From positions 1 to 64,000 of the forward strand of contig UBNV01000001.1 in NCBI GenBank assembly GCA_900466945.1: a stretch of 64,000 nucleotides of DNA. The letters run 5' to 3'. Position 1 is the stretch's first letter. Each line of letters begins with the position of its first letter. The notes below the pieces were generated by a model, which searched no databases, was not told where the DNA came from, and saw nothing but the letters and a program-made list of their open reading frames with translations. Shown piece by piece: positions 15,625-24,058 of this stretch. A program made the translations under genes and the position numbers. This DNA comes from Hyphomicrobiales bacterium (GTDB lineage: Bacteria; Pseudomonadota; Alphaproteobacteria; Rhizobiales; Rhizobiaceae).

Positions 15625-16110
15625 ATGACTTTCAAGCGTTTGGTTCTGACTGTCGCAACAGCCGCAATTTTGTCCGGATGTCAGACGCAGTATCAGGAGA
15701 TGGGTGCTACCGGGGGAGTTACTGCTGCTCCTATTACCAACGATACCTATCGCATCTCCTCTAGAGGAAACGGCTTTACTGACCCAACCACAATTCAGGA
15801 CTACAGCCTCTTGAAAGCTGCCGAGGTAACATTGGCTGCCGGTGGCACCCACTTCCTCGTGGTCACCGCAAATGATGCGACAAACCGGTCCGTGGGCTCG
15901 ACCGCCGGAACGTTCCAGACCAACGTCTACGGTAACACCGCATACACCACATATAACCCGGGCGTTACCTATGACATCGTCAAGCCCGGGCAAGACCTGA
16001 TCGTGCAAGTACTTAAGCTTCCAAGCGGTGCAGCATCGCCGCCCGGTTCATTCGACGCCCAGCAGGTCTATAACAACATCAGCCCGAGGGTGATCAGGCC
16101 AAAGAAATAG
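15625..16110 (+). CDS. CC0125/CC1285-family lipoprotein
   Basis: 161 residues. A lipoprotein signal peptide ends in the lipobox LSGC (Cys19), so the mature protein should be lipid-anchored in the envelope. The mature region has the pattern NDTYRISSRGNGFTDPTTIQ followed by YSLLKAAEVTLAAGGTHFLV, characteristic of the CC0125/CC1285 lipoproteins in Alphaproteobacteria, whose function is unknown. A strong ribosome site (GGGGGAG) precedes the ATG. The next gene follows in the same direction after 28 bp, so they are probably cotranscribed. Confidence 0.88.
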   Translation: MTFKRLVLTVATAAILSGCQTQYQEMGATGGVTAAPITNDTYRISSRGNGFTDPTTIQDYSLLKAAEVTLAAGGTHFLVVTANDATNRSVGSTAGTFQTNVYGNTAYTTYNPGVTYDIVKPGQDLIVQVLKLPSGAASPPGSFDAQQVYNNISPRVIRPKK

Positions 16111-16138
16111 TGGTCAGAGCCCAGCAGGAGAAGTCCTG

Positions 16139-16792
16139 ATGCGGAAGGTTGCTGCTTGGGTTGGGTTGTTCTTAGCCGCACTCGCATTGTTTGGGCGGGA
16201 AGATGAGAAGCCATCGACGCCATACTCTGCCCCACAGCCCTCCGTCGTAGCCCCTGAGCAACCCGGAACGATTACAGCCCCAGTCCACTCCGATACAACC
16301 AAGCAAAGCCAGACGGATGCAACATCGGCAGAAGCGATGTATGTGACCGGCAATGGAGTTGCCTTTCGCGCTGGCCCGAGCACCGAACAGGCGATCATTG
16401 ATCGTTTCGACAAGGGTCGGGAAGTTCAGCGGATGGCCAGGAGGGCTGAGTGGTCGGAAGTTCAGGACCAACTGACGCAACGTAGGGGCTGGATAGCTAC
16501 TCGGTTCTTGTCAAACGCGCAGCCAGAGCGTCGGGCACCTCAAGAAGCCAAATCTCCTCCAAAGGAGCGAGCCCCTTCGCTACCGAACATATCGGACGCG
16601 ACTATAGTCCAACGGATCATCGCCCAATCGATTGCAGGTTACCCAGGCTCATGCCCTTGCCCGTACAGCAGAGATCGCGGAGGCCGACGATGCGCGAAGA
16701 GAAGTGCCTATTCAAAACCTGGCGGATACGCACCCATCTGTTTTGCCGAAGATGTTTCAAGGGATATGATTGCAGCCTTTCGCGATCAGTAA
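16139..16792 (+). CDS. Exported SH3-domain protein
   Basis: 217 residues from ATG 16139 with AGGAGA upstream. The N-terminus (MRKVAAWVGLFLAALALFGR) is a signal anchor or signal peptide, followed by a P/T/Q-rich linker. Residues about 66-125 form a bacterial SH3b domain (YVTGNGVAFRAGPSTEQAII ... GWIATRFLS), a fold that binds peptidoglycan or peptides. The C-terminal part has a cysteine-rich conserved block (YPGSCPCPYSRDRGGRRCAK ... GGYAPICFAED) that recurs in many small proteobacterial exported proteins. Probably an envelope-facing protein; role unknown. Likely in one transcript with the upstream lipoprotein gene. Confidence 0.82.
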   Translation: MRKVAAWVGLFLAALALFGREDEKPSTPYSAPQPSVVAPEQPGTITAPVHSDTTKQSQTDATSAEAMYVTGNGVAFRAGPSTEQAIIDRFDKGREVQRMARRAEWSEVQDQLTQRRGWIATRFLSNAQPERRAPQEAKSPPKERAPSLPNISDATIVQRIIAQSIAGYPGSCPCPYSRDRGGRRCAKRSAYSKPGGYAPICFAEDVSRDMIAAFRDQ

Positions 16793-17230
16793 TTACCTCA
16801 TGCTGCTCATGATGGATCCATTTTGCTGCTCCCAGGGTCCAAGGCCTCGTGCTTGCCGCTCGGAGTTGATGAATGTCAGGCAGATCCTCTGCATCACCAC
16901 ATCGAACACCAGGGCAGGAGGCAAAGCCCAGTCATCGAGATGGTCTTGATAGTGCTTCGTCACTGCTTCGGACATCATGTCAGCGGTCAAGCTGAGCTCA
17001 GCAGCGCACTTCAGGACGCCAGAGTGTTTCGCAAGCATCCACTGTCCTGCATCTGTGGCCATGACGCTGGTCACACCGTCATACAGCCCCTGGACGTACA
17101 TATTGCGACCGTAACTGTCAGTCTCGCGCCACTGTGCATAGTTGCTCTTGAACCCTGCAAAGGCCGCTCCATGGGTAATTGCACAGCTGATTGCTGCAAT
17201 CCCGAAGGCTGTTGCCACCCTCCAGCTCAT
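16793..17230 (-). CDS. Secreted/periplasmic protein of unknown function
   Basis: About 145 residues from ATG 17230 (a G-run just upstream); a longer reading from 17311 would add a 27-residue polar stretch in front of the signal peptide. MSWRVATAFGIAAISCAITH ... AFA is a typical Sec signal peptide. The mature part has several helices with YVQGLYDGVTSVM and two cysteines (CAAELSLTADMM and QRICLTF) that could form a disulfide. It resembles the Rap1a/Tai-like small periplasmic proteins in size and layout, but I cannot assign it. Convergent with the SH3 gene, with adjoining stop codons. It is the last gene before attR. Confidence 0.65.
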   Translation of the reverse strand: MSWRVATAFGIAAISCAITHGAAFAGFKSNYAQWRETDSYGRNMYVQGLYDGVTSVMATDAGQWMLAKHSGVLKCAAELSLTADMMSEAVTKHYQDHLDDWALPPALVFDVVMQRICLTFINSERQARGLGPWEQQNGSIMSSMR

Positions 17231-17358
17231 TCCCCCGCCCCCGTAGTTTAACCAGCGCTCTTGTCTGAGATAGCTAGACATATTCGAAGCGCATCGTTGA
17301 ATGCTTATCAAGCCAATTCAGGCTGAAGCATCGGTCAAACCAGATTGCAGCCCAAAAT

Positions 17359-17391
17359 TCTGGTACACATCTGCGGCAAATCTGGTACACA
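17359..17391 (+). repeat. TCTGGTACACA direct repeat near attR (putative integrase arm sites)
   Basis: TCTGGTACACA occurs at 17359-17369 and 17381-17391, exactly 22 bp apart (two helical turns). The core GGTACA is the same hexamer as the triplet beside attL, and TTGGTACACAT occurs there too (5696-5706). Matching arm-type sites at both ends fit a tyrosine integrase of the lambda/P4 kind. Confidence 0.6.
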
Positions 17392-17472
17392 GATGACCAA
17401 ACCAAGGGACGGAGCCACCTCTTAGTCGCCTGAAATCGTTGAATTAAATATTTGGCCGCTCCGAACCGGGTA

Positions 17473-17489
17473 CCGGCATGGGGCACCAT
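17473..17489 (+). repeat. attR: 17-bp direct repeat of the tRNA-Leu 3' end
   Basis: An exact copy of 5624-5640. Upstream bases diverge at once (GGTA against GATT), so only the crossover core is shared. The rest of the 17231-17644 gap holds the arm sites described separately and no gene. Confidence 0.92.
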
Positions 17490-17644
17490 TTTCCAACAAA
17501 ATCTTTCCGATTTGACGGGATTGTGTGGCAAGCGTGATTGCCAGCCGCTTCTACGAGCAAGTCATTGCTCATCCTGGGTTGATAGGATGTTCAGCATGCC
17601 CTACCCTTCGATACTTAAGGGATAAATTCGCGGCAGGCTCGAAG

Positions 17645-19207
17645 ATGAGCTACACCGCAGGGCCGGGATCATTTATGGAGCGATATGCACCTGGCAAAGC
17701 CCAGAAATTCGTCGTCATGGCCATTGTGGTGGCGTGGGTAGGCTTCATCGCGTTGGCGTCATCCTGGGCGTTTCAATCGTATCACGCGACTGTCAAAGCG
17801 GCGGAAGACCGCGTCTCCACGTCGAGCCTTGTCGTCGCCACGCATGCGAAATGGATTTATGAGTTCGGAGCCCAGGCAACGGGGCGGCTCGTTGATCTCG
17901 TTGAAAGCGGGCGCGAACCGTCACGGGTTGGCGCGGTACAAGACATCCGCAGTGCCCTGCAGGGCCTGCCGGGAGCGGTCCAGGCCTACGTGGTCGCCGC
18001 CGACGGAAAAACGCTTTACTCCACCGACCCCGGTCTGAAGCCAATCGACATCCGTGATCGCGAATACTTCAAGGCGCTCGAGGCCGGCCGTGAGGACTAC
18101 GTCTCCTCCCTCCTGATCAGCCGCCTCAGCGGCGACCAGATATTCGTCTTCAGCCGTCGGTTCGAAGAGGCAGGGGTTTTTGCGGGTGTCGTCACCGTGT
18201 CGCTCTCGACGGAGCTGATGAAGCCGATTTGGGAAGCCGTCAATCTCGGGGGCAATTTTGCGGTCAGTTTCATCCGAGAGGATGGACAATTGGTCGCGCG
18301 CTACCCCAAGCCCGAAGCCGGCCTCGACATGAGTGGCTACGTCCTCTTTACGGATCACCTCAAGCGTGCACCGACCGGCACATACATCGCTGAAGCGTCA
18401 CCGCTCGATGGTGTGCAGCGGATCGTCGGCTACAGAAAGGTCGATGGCACGCCCTTCGTTGCCGTCGCTGCAGCGGACTTGGGCCTGCTCATGCGGCCCT
18501 TCTGGCACAACATCGAGATTTTGCTGGTTGTAACGGCTCTCGCCTGCCTCGGCTCGATCGGAGCGGCATTTCGGATCAGGAGTCTCCTTCGCATCCAGGA
18601 TGCTCAGGCAACGGCACTCCAAAACGCCTTGGACAAGAACGAACTGCTGCTGCGAGAAATCCATCACCGGGTGAAGAACAATCTGCAGTCCGTCATGTCC
18701 CTGATCCGCATTCATCTGAAGCCGGGAGAACAATCGCAGGCCCTGACGGACCGCATCAAGGCCATGGTCGCAGTCCATGAACTCATCTATCAACACGATG
18801 CCTATGCCGCCTTGGATGCTGCCCAACTGGTCCGCCGCGTTACTGAAAACGTGATCGGCGCCTATGGTAGCCGTGTGCATGTTGACTTTGATCTTGCTCC
18901 CTTGAGCGTGTCCAACGACCGCGCGACCGCCCTCGCCCTCCTCGTCAACGAGATCGTCAGCAACAGTCTCAAATACGCTTTCGAGACCCAGGCAAGCGGC
19001 AGGATCACGATCAGCCTCCACAGGGAAGAGACGGAGGACATGGCAGCGCTCACGATAGCGGACAACGGCATGGGCTTCGACTCGGCGACTGCAGCGAGAG
19101 GCACCGGAACGAAACTCATGGAAGGCTCTCTTCGGCAACTCGACGGCAGCTATACGCTTGATGGCAGCGATGGAACCCGTTTTTCGGCACGGTTGAAGTT
19201 GCTCTAG
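17645..19207 (+). CDS. Membrane sensor histidine kinase, HisKA_2 family
   Basis: 520 residues from ATG 17645 (upstream in-frame starts would add an unlikely 40-residue leader running towards attR; ATG 17675 is an alternative). A TM segment (VMAIVVAWVGFIALASSWAF) is followed by a periplasmic double-Cache-like sensor domain (about 45-280), a second TM (about 285-310) and a HisKA_2 dimerisation domain with REIHHRVKNNLQSVMSLI (phospho-acceptor in H340/H341). The HATPase domain has NEIVSNSLKYAF, DNGMGF and GTGTKL. HisKA_2/HWE kinases in Rhizobiaceae often feed the general stress response or CheY-like regulators; no response regulator lies next to it. This was the gene downstream of tRNA-Leu before the island inserted. 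Confidence 0.88.
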   Translation: MSYTAGPGSFMERYAPGKAQKFVVMAIVVAWVGFIALASSWAFQSYHATVKAAEDRVSTSSLVVATHAKWIYEFGAQATGRLVDLVESGREPSRVGAVQDIRSALQGLPGAVQAYVVAADGKTLYSTDPGLKPIDIRDREYFKALEAGREDYVSSLLISRLSGDQIFVFSRRFEEAGVFAGVVTVSLSTELMKPIWEAVNLGGNFAVSFIREDGQLVARYPKPEAGLDMSGYVLFTDHLKRAPTGTYIAEASPLDGVQRIVGYRKVDGTPFVAVAAADLGLLMRPFWHNIEILLVVTALACLGSIGAAFRIRSLLRIQDAQATALQNALDKNELLLREIHHRVKNNLQSVMSLIRIHLKPGEQSQALTDRIKAMVAVHELIYQHDAYAALDAAQLVRRVTENVIGAYGSRVHVDFDLAPLSVSNDRATALALLVNEIVSNSLKYAFETQASGRITISLHREETEDMAALTIADNGMGFDSATAARGTGTKLMEGSLRQLDGSYTLDGSDGTRFSARLKLL

Positions 19208-19432
19208 GCCACGTTCTGACCTGCATCCGGCAGCCCGGCTTTCGCACTTCTACCGCAATGTCATTCGATAATATGCGCGCATCTTCAACCGGGCAGCCCG
19301 TGCGTTGCATCACGCAGACTTGCACGGATCGTCCAAGCCACCGGTGATTTACACGCCTTCGCAAACGCAATAGAACCCGGCCTGTCCGGCGCTCCTGCCG
19401 GCGACGTCGAAATCAGCTGCAGGCCCTATCCG

Positions 19433-19945
19433 ATGCTCGCAATTCTCAATCGCCACCCCGACCGCTCTGCGGCCGTTCTCGTCACCTTCGGCATGACGAT
19501 CGTCGTCGGCTCGGCTCTGGGCTTCGAGCATATCGGCGGCTATATCCCTTGCGCGCTCTGCCTGATGCAGCGCAATCCCTATTACATCGGCATCGGCGTC
19601 GGCTTTCTCGCCGTCCTCTCGGCCGTCTTCCGCCTCCCGCCAATCATCACCAAAGTTCTCTTGATCGCGGTCGCCCTGCTGATGATCACAGGCATGGGTC
19701 TCGGCATCTACCATTCCGGCGTCGAGTGGAGGTTTTGGGAAGGCCCCGCGACCTGCACAATCGGGGCCACAGGCGGCGAAACGCCGGTCAATGTGCTCGA
19801 TGCGCTGAACGCCACAAAGGCGCCTTCCTGCACCGACGCGACGCTGCGCGTACTCGGCCTTTCCTTTGCAGGTTGGAACGTGCTGACGAGTGCAGCACTT
19901 GCGGCCATCGCTCTCTGGGGCGCGCTGCGCAAGCCCACCGTCTGA
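19433..19945 (+). CDS. dsbB: Disulfide bond formation protein B family
   Basis: An inner-membrane quinone reductase that reoxidises a DsbA-type thiol oxidase. Its 170 residues include four TM segments. The first redox pair is CALC within GYIPCALCLMQRNPYY (the conserved CxxC followed by QR), and a second periplasmic pair is visible as the cysteines in ATCTIG and PSCTD. Length and motifs fit DsbB. No dsbA gene is adjacent. The 225 bp upstream contain nothing recognisable. Confidence 0.88.
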   Translation: MLAILNRHPDRSAAVLVTFGMTIVVGSALGFEHIGGYIPCALCLMQRNPYYIGIGVGFLAVLSAVFRLPPIITKVLLIAVALLMITGMGLGIYHSGVEWRFWEGPATCTIGATGGETPVNVLDALNATKAPSCTDATLRVLGLSFAGWNVLTSAALAAIALWGALRKPTV

Positions 19946-19998
19946 GGCGGGAGCGGCTGCCCTAAAAAGGCGGCGCCAACGGAGCTCAAGCTGCGGCC

Positions 19999-20556
19999 TT
20001 ACGGCTGCAGTTCGGTATCCCAGTAGAGATAGTCCACCCAGCTTTCATGCAGATAGTTCGGCGGGAAGAGCCGGCCATTGTTGTGCAGATCCTGCACCGT
20101 TGGCCGGTAGGGCCTTTGATGCGGCACCATGCCGGCCTGCTTGGGGAGCTTCGATCCCTTGCGCAGATTGCAGGGCGAACAGGCGGCGACCACGTTCTCC
20201 CACGTCGTCTCGCCGCCATGGGCGCGCGGGATGACATGGTCGAAGGTCAGGTCGTCGGGCGAGCCGCAATACTGGCATTCGAACTTGTCGCGCAGGAAGA
20301 CATTGAAGCGAGTGAAGGCTGGGTTCCGGGTCGGCTGAACATAGGTCTTGAGGCTGACCACGCTCGGCAGCCGCATCGAGAAACTCGGCGAGCAGACGGA
20401 GTGTTCGTACTCGGCGATGATGTTCACACGGTCGAGGAAGACCGCCTTGATCGCGTCCTGCCAGGACCAGAGCGACAAGGGATAATAACTCAGTGGCCGG
20501 TAGTCGGCATTCAGAACGAGCGCCGGCAGGGCCTGGGGAGAAACTGCAATCGTCAA
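19999..20556 (-). CDS. HNH endonuclease family protein (chromosomal)
   Basis: 185 residues starting at TTG 20556, which is supported by AGGAG at normal spacing; no ATG is available. The HNH domain spans about residues 85-140: FECQYCGSPDDLTFDHVIPR, then GGETTWENVVAACSPCNLRKG, with two CxxC zinc pairs, the DH of the catalytic site and the NxxxxC..C N motif. This protein is widespread in the core genome of Alphaproteobacteria, unlike the island nucleases, and its substrate is not established. Confidence 0.88.
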   Translation of the reverse strand: MTIAVSPQALPALVLNADYRPLSYYPLSLWSWQDAIKAVFLDRVNIIAEYEHSVCSPSFSMRLPSVVSLKTYVQPTRNPAFTRFNVFLRDKFECQYCGSPDDLTFDHVIPRAHGGETTWENVVAACSPCNLRKGSKLPKQAGMVPHQRPYRPTVQDLHNNGRLFPPNYLHESWVDYLYWDTELQP

Positions 20557-20663
20557 GGCTAACTCCTGATCGATTCGGCATCTGCCTTTCTATATTAGGT
20601 CCGTTGTTACAGCATTGTGAAGCCTGAATCTTTCAGCACCCTTGCGACCTCTCGGCGCGCCCC

Positions 20664-21308
20664 TCAGCGGGGCAGCGCGACGCGGCCCGTGATACGCGCA
20701 TAATGGGCCCAGAACAGCCTTGCCGCCACCGAGCGCACAGGTGTCCAGGCCTCTGCAAGCTCGGCCACCTGCTCCGGCAAGGGCCGCTCACCGGCAAAGA
20801 AAACATCGCCGACGGAGATCCGGAGCGCCACGTCCCCGACCGGGAAAATGTCCGGATGCCCGCCGCAGAACATCAGGTAGACCTCGGCCGTCCAGGGGCC
20901 GACGCCCTTCAGGCCGGTCAGCGCCGCGATCGCGGCATCGGCCGGCATGTCCGCCAGTTCGTCGAGCCGGAAGGGTCCACCGAGATCGGCCTTGGCCACC
21001 GCTTCAAGCGCCTGCGCCTTGCCCCGCGACAGTCCGAAGGTGCCGATGAGTTCTGGCCCAAGCGCCAGATAGTCCTCCGCCAGTGGCCGATTGCCCAGGA
21101 CCGCCGTCATCCGCCGCCAGATCGCGTCGGCGCTGGCCCGCGACACCATCTGCGAGACGATAATCGAGGCGAGCCCCGCAAAGCCGGGTGTCGAGAGCCT
21201 GAGGGGCAACGGACGGCACGCTTCCGCGATCGGACAGAGCCTGGGATCGCGTGTCAGCAAAAGGGAAAGCCCCGCAGCGAGATCGTCCTCGCATCGGATT
21301 GTTGTCAA
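20664..21308 (-). CDS. DNA-3-methyladenine glycosylase II (AlkA/HhH-GPD family)
   Basis: Removes alkylated bases from DNA. 214 residues with the helix-hairpin-helix GPD motif LTGLKGVGPWTAEVYLMFCG followed by the catalytic aspartate (FPVGDVALR). The substrate-pocket segment IIVSQMVSRASADAIW is typical of the family. It lacks the N-terminal domain of E. coli AlkA, as usual for the shorter alphaproteobacterial form. The start is TTG 21308 (GGGGAC upstream), divergent from gluQRS with a 44-bp gap. Confidence 0.9.
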   Translation of the reverse strand: MTTIRCEDDLAAGLSLLLTRDPRLCPIAEACRPLPLRLSTPGFAGLASIIVSQMVSRASADAIWRRMTAVLGNRPLAEDYLALGPELIGTFGLSRGKAQALEAVAKADLGGPFRLDELADMPADAAIAALTGLKGVGPWTAEVYLMFCGGHPDIFPVGDVALRISVGDVFFAGERPLPEQVAELAEAWTPVRSVAARLFWAHYARITGRVALPR

Positions 21309-21352
21309 ACCCGTCCCCTTTTCCTCATTCCACTCTCATGCGAAGGAAAAGC

Positions 21353-22249
21353 ATGACAGAACCCTCTCGTCAAACCGTGGGCCAAGATGCCCCCGTCTTT
21401 CGTTTCGCCCCGAGCCCCAACGGGCGTCTGCATCTCGGCCATGCGCTCTCGGCTCTCCTGAACGCCGATATGGCCGAAAAAGCGGGCGGTCGCCTTCTGC
21501 TGCGCATCGAGGACATCGACCTCACCCGCTGCACGCCTGAGCTCGAACAGGCCGTTTTCGACGATCTCGCCTGGCTGGGCATACCCTTCGAAAAGCCCGT
21601 GCGTCGCCAATCCGAGCATTTTCTGCTTTACCGGGAAGCACTCGACAGATTGCAGGCCATGGGCATCGTCTATCCCGCCTTCCTCACCCGCGGCGAGGTC
21701 AAGGCTCGCGTCTCGGAGTATGAGCGCGAGGGCGGAATCTGGCCGCGAGATCCGGATGGCGCGCCGCTTTACCCGACGGAGGAGCGCATGCTGTCGGAGG
21801 CCGAGCGGACCGCAAGGCTCGCGACCGCCGAGCGCTATGCCTGGCGACTGGATATCGACAAGGCGCTGAACTTTGTCGGCAAGCGGCTCACCTGGCAGGA
21901 AACGGGCGACGGGGCGCGGGGCGAGATCGAGGCAGATCCCGCCGCCTGGGGCGACGTCGTGCTCTGGCGCTCCGACGCGCCGTCAAGTTATCATCTGGCC
22001 GTCACGGTCGACGATGCCGCACAAGGCGTGAGCCATGTCGTGCGCGGTCTGGATCTCTTTCACGCCACCTCTGTGCACCGGCTGCTGCAGGTACTGCTCG
22101 GCGTGCCGGCTCCGATCTATCACCACCATCGGCTGATCCTGGGGCCGGATGGGAGAAAACTGTCCAAAAGCCTCGGCGACACGGCGCTGGCGGCACTCAG
22201 GGCTGAGGGACGGACACCCTCAGATATCCGCGCCATGGTCGGGGTTTGA
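21353..22249 (+). CDS. gluQRS: Glutamyl-Q tRNA(Asp) synthetase
   Basis: Attaches glutamate to queuosine in the anticodon of tRNA-Asp. It is the truncated GluRS paralogue without the anticodon-binding domain: 298 residues from ATG 21353 (AAGGAAAAG upstream). FRFAPSPNGRLHLGHALSAL carries the HIGH-type motif, LLLRIEDIDLTRC the glutamate-binding region, and KLSKS the KMSKS loop. The upstream in-frame start at 21251 overlaps the divergent alkA gene and is unlikely. Its last 30 bases overlap the convergent YihY gene. The window also encodes a queuosine-precursor transporter (54694). Confidence 0.94.
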   Translation: MTEPSRQTVGQDAPVFRFAPSPNGRLHLGHALSALLNADMAEKAGGRLLLRIEDIDLTRCTPELEQAVFDDLAWLGIPFEKPVRRQSEHFLLYREALDRLQAMGIVYPAFLTRGEVKARVSEYEREGGIWPRDPDGAPLYPTEERMLSEAERTARLATAERYAWRLDIDKALNFVGKRLTWQETGDGARGEIEADPAAWGDVVLWRSDAPSSYHLAVTVDDAAQGVSHVVRGLDLFHATSVHRLLQVLLGVPAPIYHHHRLILGPDGRKLSKSLGDTALAALRAEGRTPSDIRAMVGV

Positions 22250-23113
22250 AATCCCACCATCCGGCACGCCCTTGACCGGCACCACCCGGAACTTCATCAG
22301 CGCCGCATTGAATTCGGCCCCGATGATGAAGATCGCACCGACCATGTAGAGGAAGACCAGCACGATCATGATGGAGGCGAGACCGGCATAGGTCGCCGCA
22401 TAATTGGCGAAGGAAGCGAGGTAATAGGCGAAGAGCAGCGCCCCGACCAGCCAGAGCGCCAATGTCAGCAACACACCCGGCAAAACGTCGATCAATCGCC
22501 TGCGGCCGTCCGGCAGGCCGAGATGGAAGACCACCAGCGTAACGATCAGGAAGGCGACCGTGCCGTAGACGCGCCAGTTGGCCACAGTAGCGAGGAAGTC
22601 CTTCAGGAAAGGGAAGAGCCTTTCGGCAAAGGCGAGGGCCACCGGCACCGCGACCAGAAGCGCGCTGATCGCCGCCAGCACCACGACTGCGGCCAGAACG
22701 AAACCGAGGCTCATCAGGCGGGTGATGTACCAGGGCCGCGTTTCGGCGACCCGATAGGCGCGGTTGAGCGAGACCCTGAGCGCCTCCACCCCGTTCGACG
22801 CGAAATAGGCGGCCGCCAACACGGAGATCGTCAGGAGTCCGCCGCGTGGGATCGTCAGCACCTCGATCACCTGGTCCGACAGGGGTTTGGCGATCGTTTC
22901 CGGCCAGGTATCGAAGATCAGATGCACCGCCGTATCGGCGAACTGGTCGGCCCCGAGGAAACTCGCCAGCGCCGTGCCGAAGATCAGGAAGGGGAAGAGC
23001 GCGAGGATCGCCGACAGCGCCACATGGCTCGCCATGGCCCAGCCGTCATCTTCCGTGAAATGCCAGAACGCATCGAAACCGACCTTGTAAAGCATACGCA
23101 GGAAAGTCGGCAT
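22220..23113 (-). CDS. YihY/virulence factor BrkB family membrane protein
   Basis: An inner-membrane protein of about 297 residues with six TM segments. The start ATG 23113 has GAGGAG upstream. Family features: DDGWAMASHVALSAILALFPFLIF at the first TM, YFASNGVEALRVSLNRAY in the loop and the closing YMVGAIFIIGAEFNAAL. YihY proteins were once annotated as ribonuclease BN, which is not correct for this family; their function is unknown. Convergent overlap of 30 bp with gluQRS. Confidence 0.92.
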   Translation of the reverse strand: MPTFLRMLYKVGFDAFWHFTEDDGWAMASHVALSAILALFPFLIFGTALASFLGADQFADTAVHLIFDTWPETIAKPLSDQVIEVLTIPRGGLLTISVLAAAYFASNGVEALRVSLNRAYRVAETRPWYITRLMSLGFVLAAVVVLAAISALLVAVPVALAFAERLFPFLKDFLATVANWRVYGTVAFLIVTLVVFHLGLPDGRRRLIDVLPGVLLTLALWLVGALLFAYYLASFANYAATYAGLASIMIVLVFLYMVGAIFIIGAEFNAALMKFRVVPVKGVPDGGISNPDHGADI

Positions 23114-23203
23114 CAAGTCTCCTCGGGATAAGGCACGATTGCAGGCTGTGGCCGAATATGGGAAACCGATCGCCGTTTGTACAGGAAAGTCGAGGATTTG
23201 TGC

Positions 23204-24028
23204 GTGAAGAGCATCATCGTCACCGGTTGTTCATCCGGCATCGGCGCCTATTGTGCAGAGGCCCTTAAAGCTGACGGCTGGCGGGTTTTCGCGTCCGTGC
23301 GCAAGCAGGAAGATCTGGCAGCGCTCGAAGCCAAGGGCGTCGAAGCGCTCCTCATGGATTATACAGATTCTGCCAGCATCGAAGCCCTCGTCGCGACCGT
23401 CTTTGAGCGCACAGGCGGACGGATCGATGCCATCTTCAACAATGGCGCCTATGGTCAGCCCGGGGCTGTAGAAGACCTGCCGACGGACGCCTTGCGCGCC
23501 CAGTTCGAGACCAATTTCTTCGGCTGGCATGAGCTCACCCGCCGGGTGATTCCGGCCATGCGGTCCCAAGGTTCTGGCCGCATCGTACAATGCTCCTCGA
23601 TCCTCGGCATCATCCCCTATCGCTGGCGCGGCGCCTACACGGCGTCGAAATTCGCGCTCGAGGGCCTGTCGCTGACGATGCGGATGGAGCTTGAAGGCTC
23701 AGGCGTGCAGGTGAGCCTGATCGAGCCCGGCCCGATCGAAAGCCGCTTCACCGCCAATGCGCTCCACCATATCCGCGAGGCGATCGACCTGGAAAACTCG
23801 GTTCATGCCGAAGACTATCGCCGTCAGCTGGCGCGACTTGATGGCACAGGCCCGGTAAACCGCCACAAACTGGGGCCTGATGCCGTCTACAAAGTCCTCA
23901 CCCACGCCTTGACCGCCCGGCGTGCCCGCCCACATTATCTCGTGACCAAGCCGGCGAAACAGGGGGCCCTGCTCAAGCGCTGGCTGCCGGCCGACCTCTT
24001 CTATCGATTGATGCGCTCGCTGGACTGA
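23204..24028 (+). CDS. SDR family oxidoreductase
   Basis: A classical short-chain dehydrogenase of about 274 residues. GTG 23204 is preferred (GAGGA 8 bases upstream); an in-frame TTG nine codons earlier is weaker. The NAD(P)-binding glycine motif is TGCSSGIG at the extreme N-terminus, NNGAYG is the NAG-equivalent, and the catalytic S...YxxxK is CSSILGIIPYRWRGAYTASK. A C-terminal hydrophobic stretch (RPHYLVTKPAKQGALLKRWL) suggests a lipophilic substrate or membrane contact. Substrate unknown. Confidence 0.88.
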   Translation: MKSIIVTGCSSGIGAYCAEALKADGWRVFASVRKQEDLAALEAKGVEALLMDYTDSASIEALVATVFERTGGRIDAIFNNGAYGQPGAVEDLPTDALRAQFETNFFGWHELTRRVIPAMRSQGSGRIVQCSSILGIIPYRWRGAYTASKFALEGLSLTMRMELEGSGVQVSLIEPGPIESRFTANALHHIREAIDLENSVHAEDYRRQLARLDGTGPVNRHKLGPDAVYKVLTHALTARRARPHYLVTKPAKQGALLKRWLPADLFYRLMRSLD

Positions 24029-24058
24029 CCGGCGACGAACAAAGGCTCTTCCATCGCA

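Larger units (their letters stand above)
5624..17489. mobile_element. Integrative genomic island in tRNA-Leu(CAA), about 11.9 kb
   Basis: Bounded by the 17-bp direct repeats attL (tRNA 3' end) and attR. It carries a tyrosine integrase next to attL, reading inward, plus a second tyrosine recombinase and a serine recombinase. Base composition and codon use are visibly AT-richer than the flanks (for example the integrase and the 7.2-9.1 kb pair). Cargo: MBL-fold protein and four-TM protein, two HNH nucleases, SRAP protein, DUF4145 protein, three exported proteins. No conjugation, replication or phage structural genes are visible, so it looks like a small, possibly satellite-like or decayed integrative element that carries defence-type genes. 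Confidence 0.9.

Noticed and set aside
5624..17489. Prophage or conjugative element
   Set aside because: No capsid, tail, terminase, relaxase or type IV secretion genes are visible; only recombinases and cargo.
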